Positions 63,927-64,000 of a DNA stretch of 64,000 nt are shown here, in pieces (the first letter of the stretch is position 1; every line of letters begins with the position of its first letter). The stretch comes from an uncultured Photobacterium sp. Its GTDB lineage: Bacteria; Pseudomonadota; Gammaproteobacteria; Enterobacterales; Vibrionaceae. The DNA is taken from contig NZ_CANMZV010000008.1 of the NCBI RefSeq assembly GCF_947502415.1, forward strand, positions 183,980 to 247,979. Reading direction: 5' to 3'. The translations under genes and the position numbers were made by a program. A model generated the notes under the pieces. The model saw nothing but the letters and a program-made list of their open reading frames with translations. It made no database searches and was not told the DNA's origin.

Positions 63927-64000
63927 CTGTAGAACTCACGCTCAATGAATGTGCCTATCACTTTGTCGTGCATTTCTTCAGATTTAGAGAAACCAATGGT
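63920..64000 (-). CDS. 3' end of ABC-3C effector gene, continues beyond window
   Basis: Open minus-strand frame from the window edge ending EEMHDKVIGTFIEREFYRC-stop at 63920. A one-base shift at this point would join it to the 91-residue frame. The effector part lies outside the window, so its activity cannot be named. Confidence 0.55.
   Translation of the reverse strand, partial: TIGFSKSEEMHDKVIGTFIEREFYRC

Overview
The window looks like a chromosome segment of a marine gammaproteobacterium, most likely Vibrionaceae (Vibrio/Photobacterium-like). The grounds are a secreted GH18 chitinase with a chitin-binding tail, a CheV coupling protein, moderate GC, and a tRNA-Gly used as an island insertion site. 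The genus is inference. The core part (1-4976) holds the 3' portion of a PRPP-synthetase-like gene, cheV, the chitinase, a small unknown protein and tRNA-Gly(TCC).

A 47-bp exact direct repeat, covering the 3' part of the tRNA, occurs at 4932-4978 and again at 52296-52342. It bounds a 47.4-kb integrated island. The left end carries an XRE regulator, an excisionase-like HTH protein and a tyrosine integrase. The right end carries three overlapping genes, two of them tyrosine-recombinase-like, that resemble the gamma-mobile-trio (GmtX/Y/Z) module. The probable original tRNA terminator now lies just outside the right repeat.

The island cargo is dominated by DNA translocases. A leftward operon (29333 to 7375) encodes a SNF2 helicase, an Eco57I/PglX-like adenine methyltransferase, a 2208-residue DUF1998-type helicase, a RelE-UvrD fusion, a second SNF2 helicase and an actin/Hsp70-fold ATPase. 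This looks like a DISARM/Druantia-like anti-phage system with unusual extra parts. From the same 308-bp divergent region a rightward set (29642-40916) encodes a DUF4145-RecD-like helicase, a TPR protein, a DUF6361-like protein, a PLD-family protein and a third SNF2-like helicase. Then come an ADP-ribosylglycohydrolase plus metallophosphatase pair, whose leader carries a 126-bp MITE-like insertion, small unknown genes, a repeat-rich noncoding kilobase and a possible uracil-DNA-glycosylase-fold protein.

Beyond the right repeat (52343-64000) the sequence is still accessory. An XRE regulator with a clear promoter/operator faces an unknown gene. A four-gene, tightly coupled operon (54561-61088) then combines a GT2-kinase-GT2 fusion, a GTP cyclohydrolase II-NADAR fusion, an asparagine-synthetase-like amidotransferase and an arylamine-N-acetyltransferase-like enzyme. 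It has the look of a pathway that diverts a riboflavin precursor into an unknown metabolite. The right edge holds an ABC-three-component (ABC-3C) conflict system whose ATPase gene is broken twice: the Walker A region is deleted and an A7 run carries a frameshift.

The two strongest candidates for undescribed biology are the two-arm helicase/methyltransferase/actin-like locus and the RibA-NADAR/AsnB/NAT/GT operon. No CRISPR array, rRNA or complete insertion sequence was seen.
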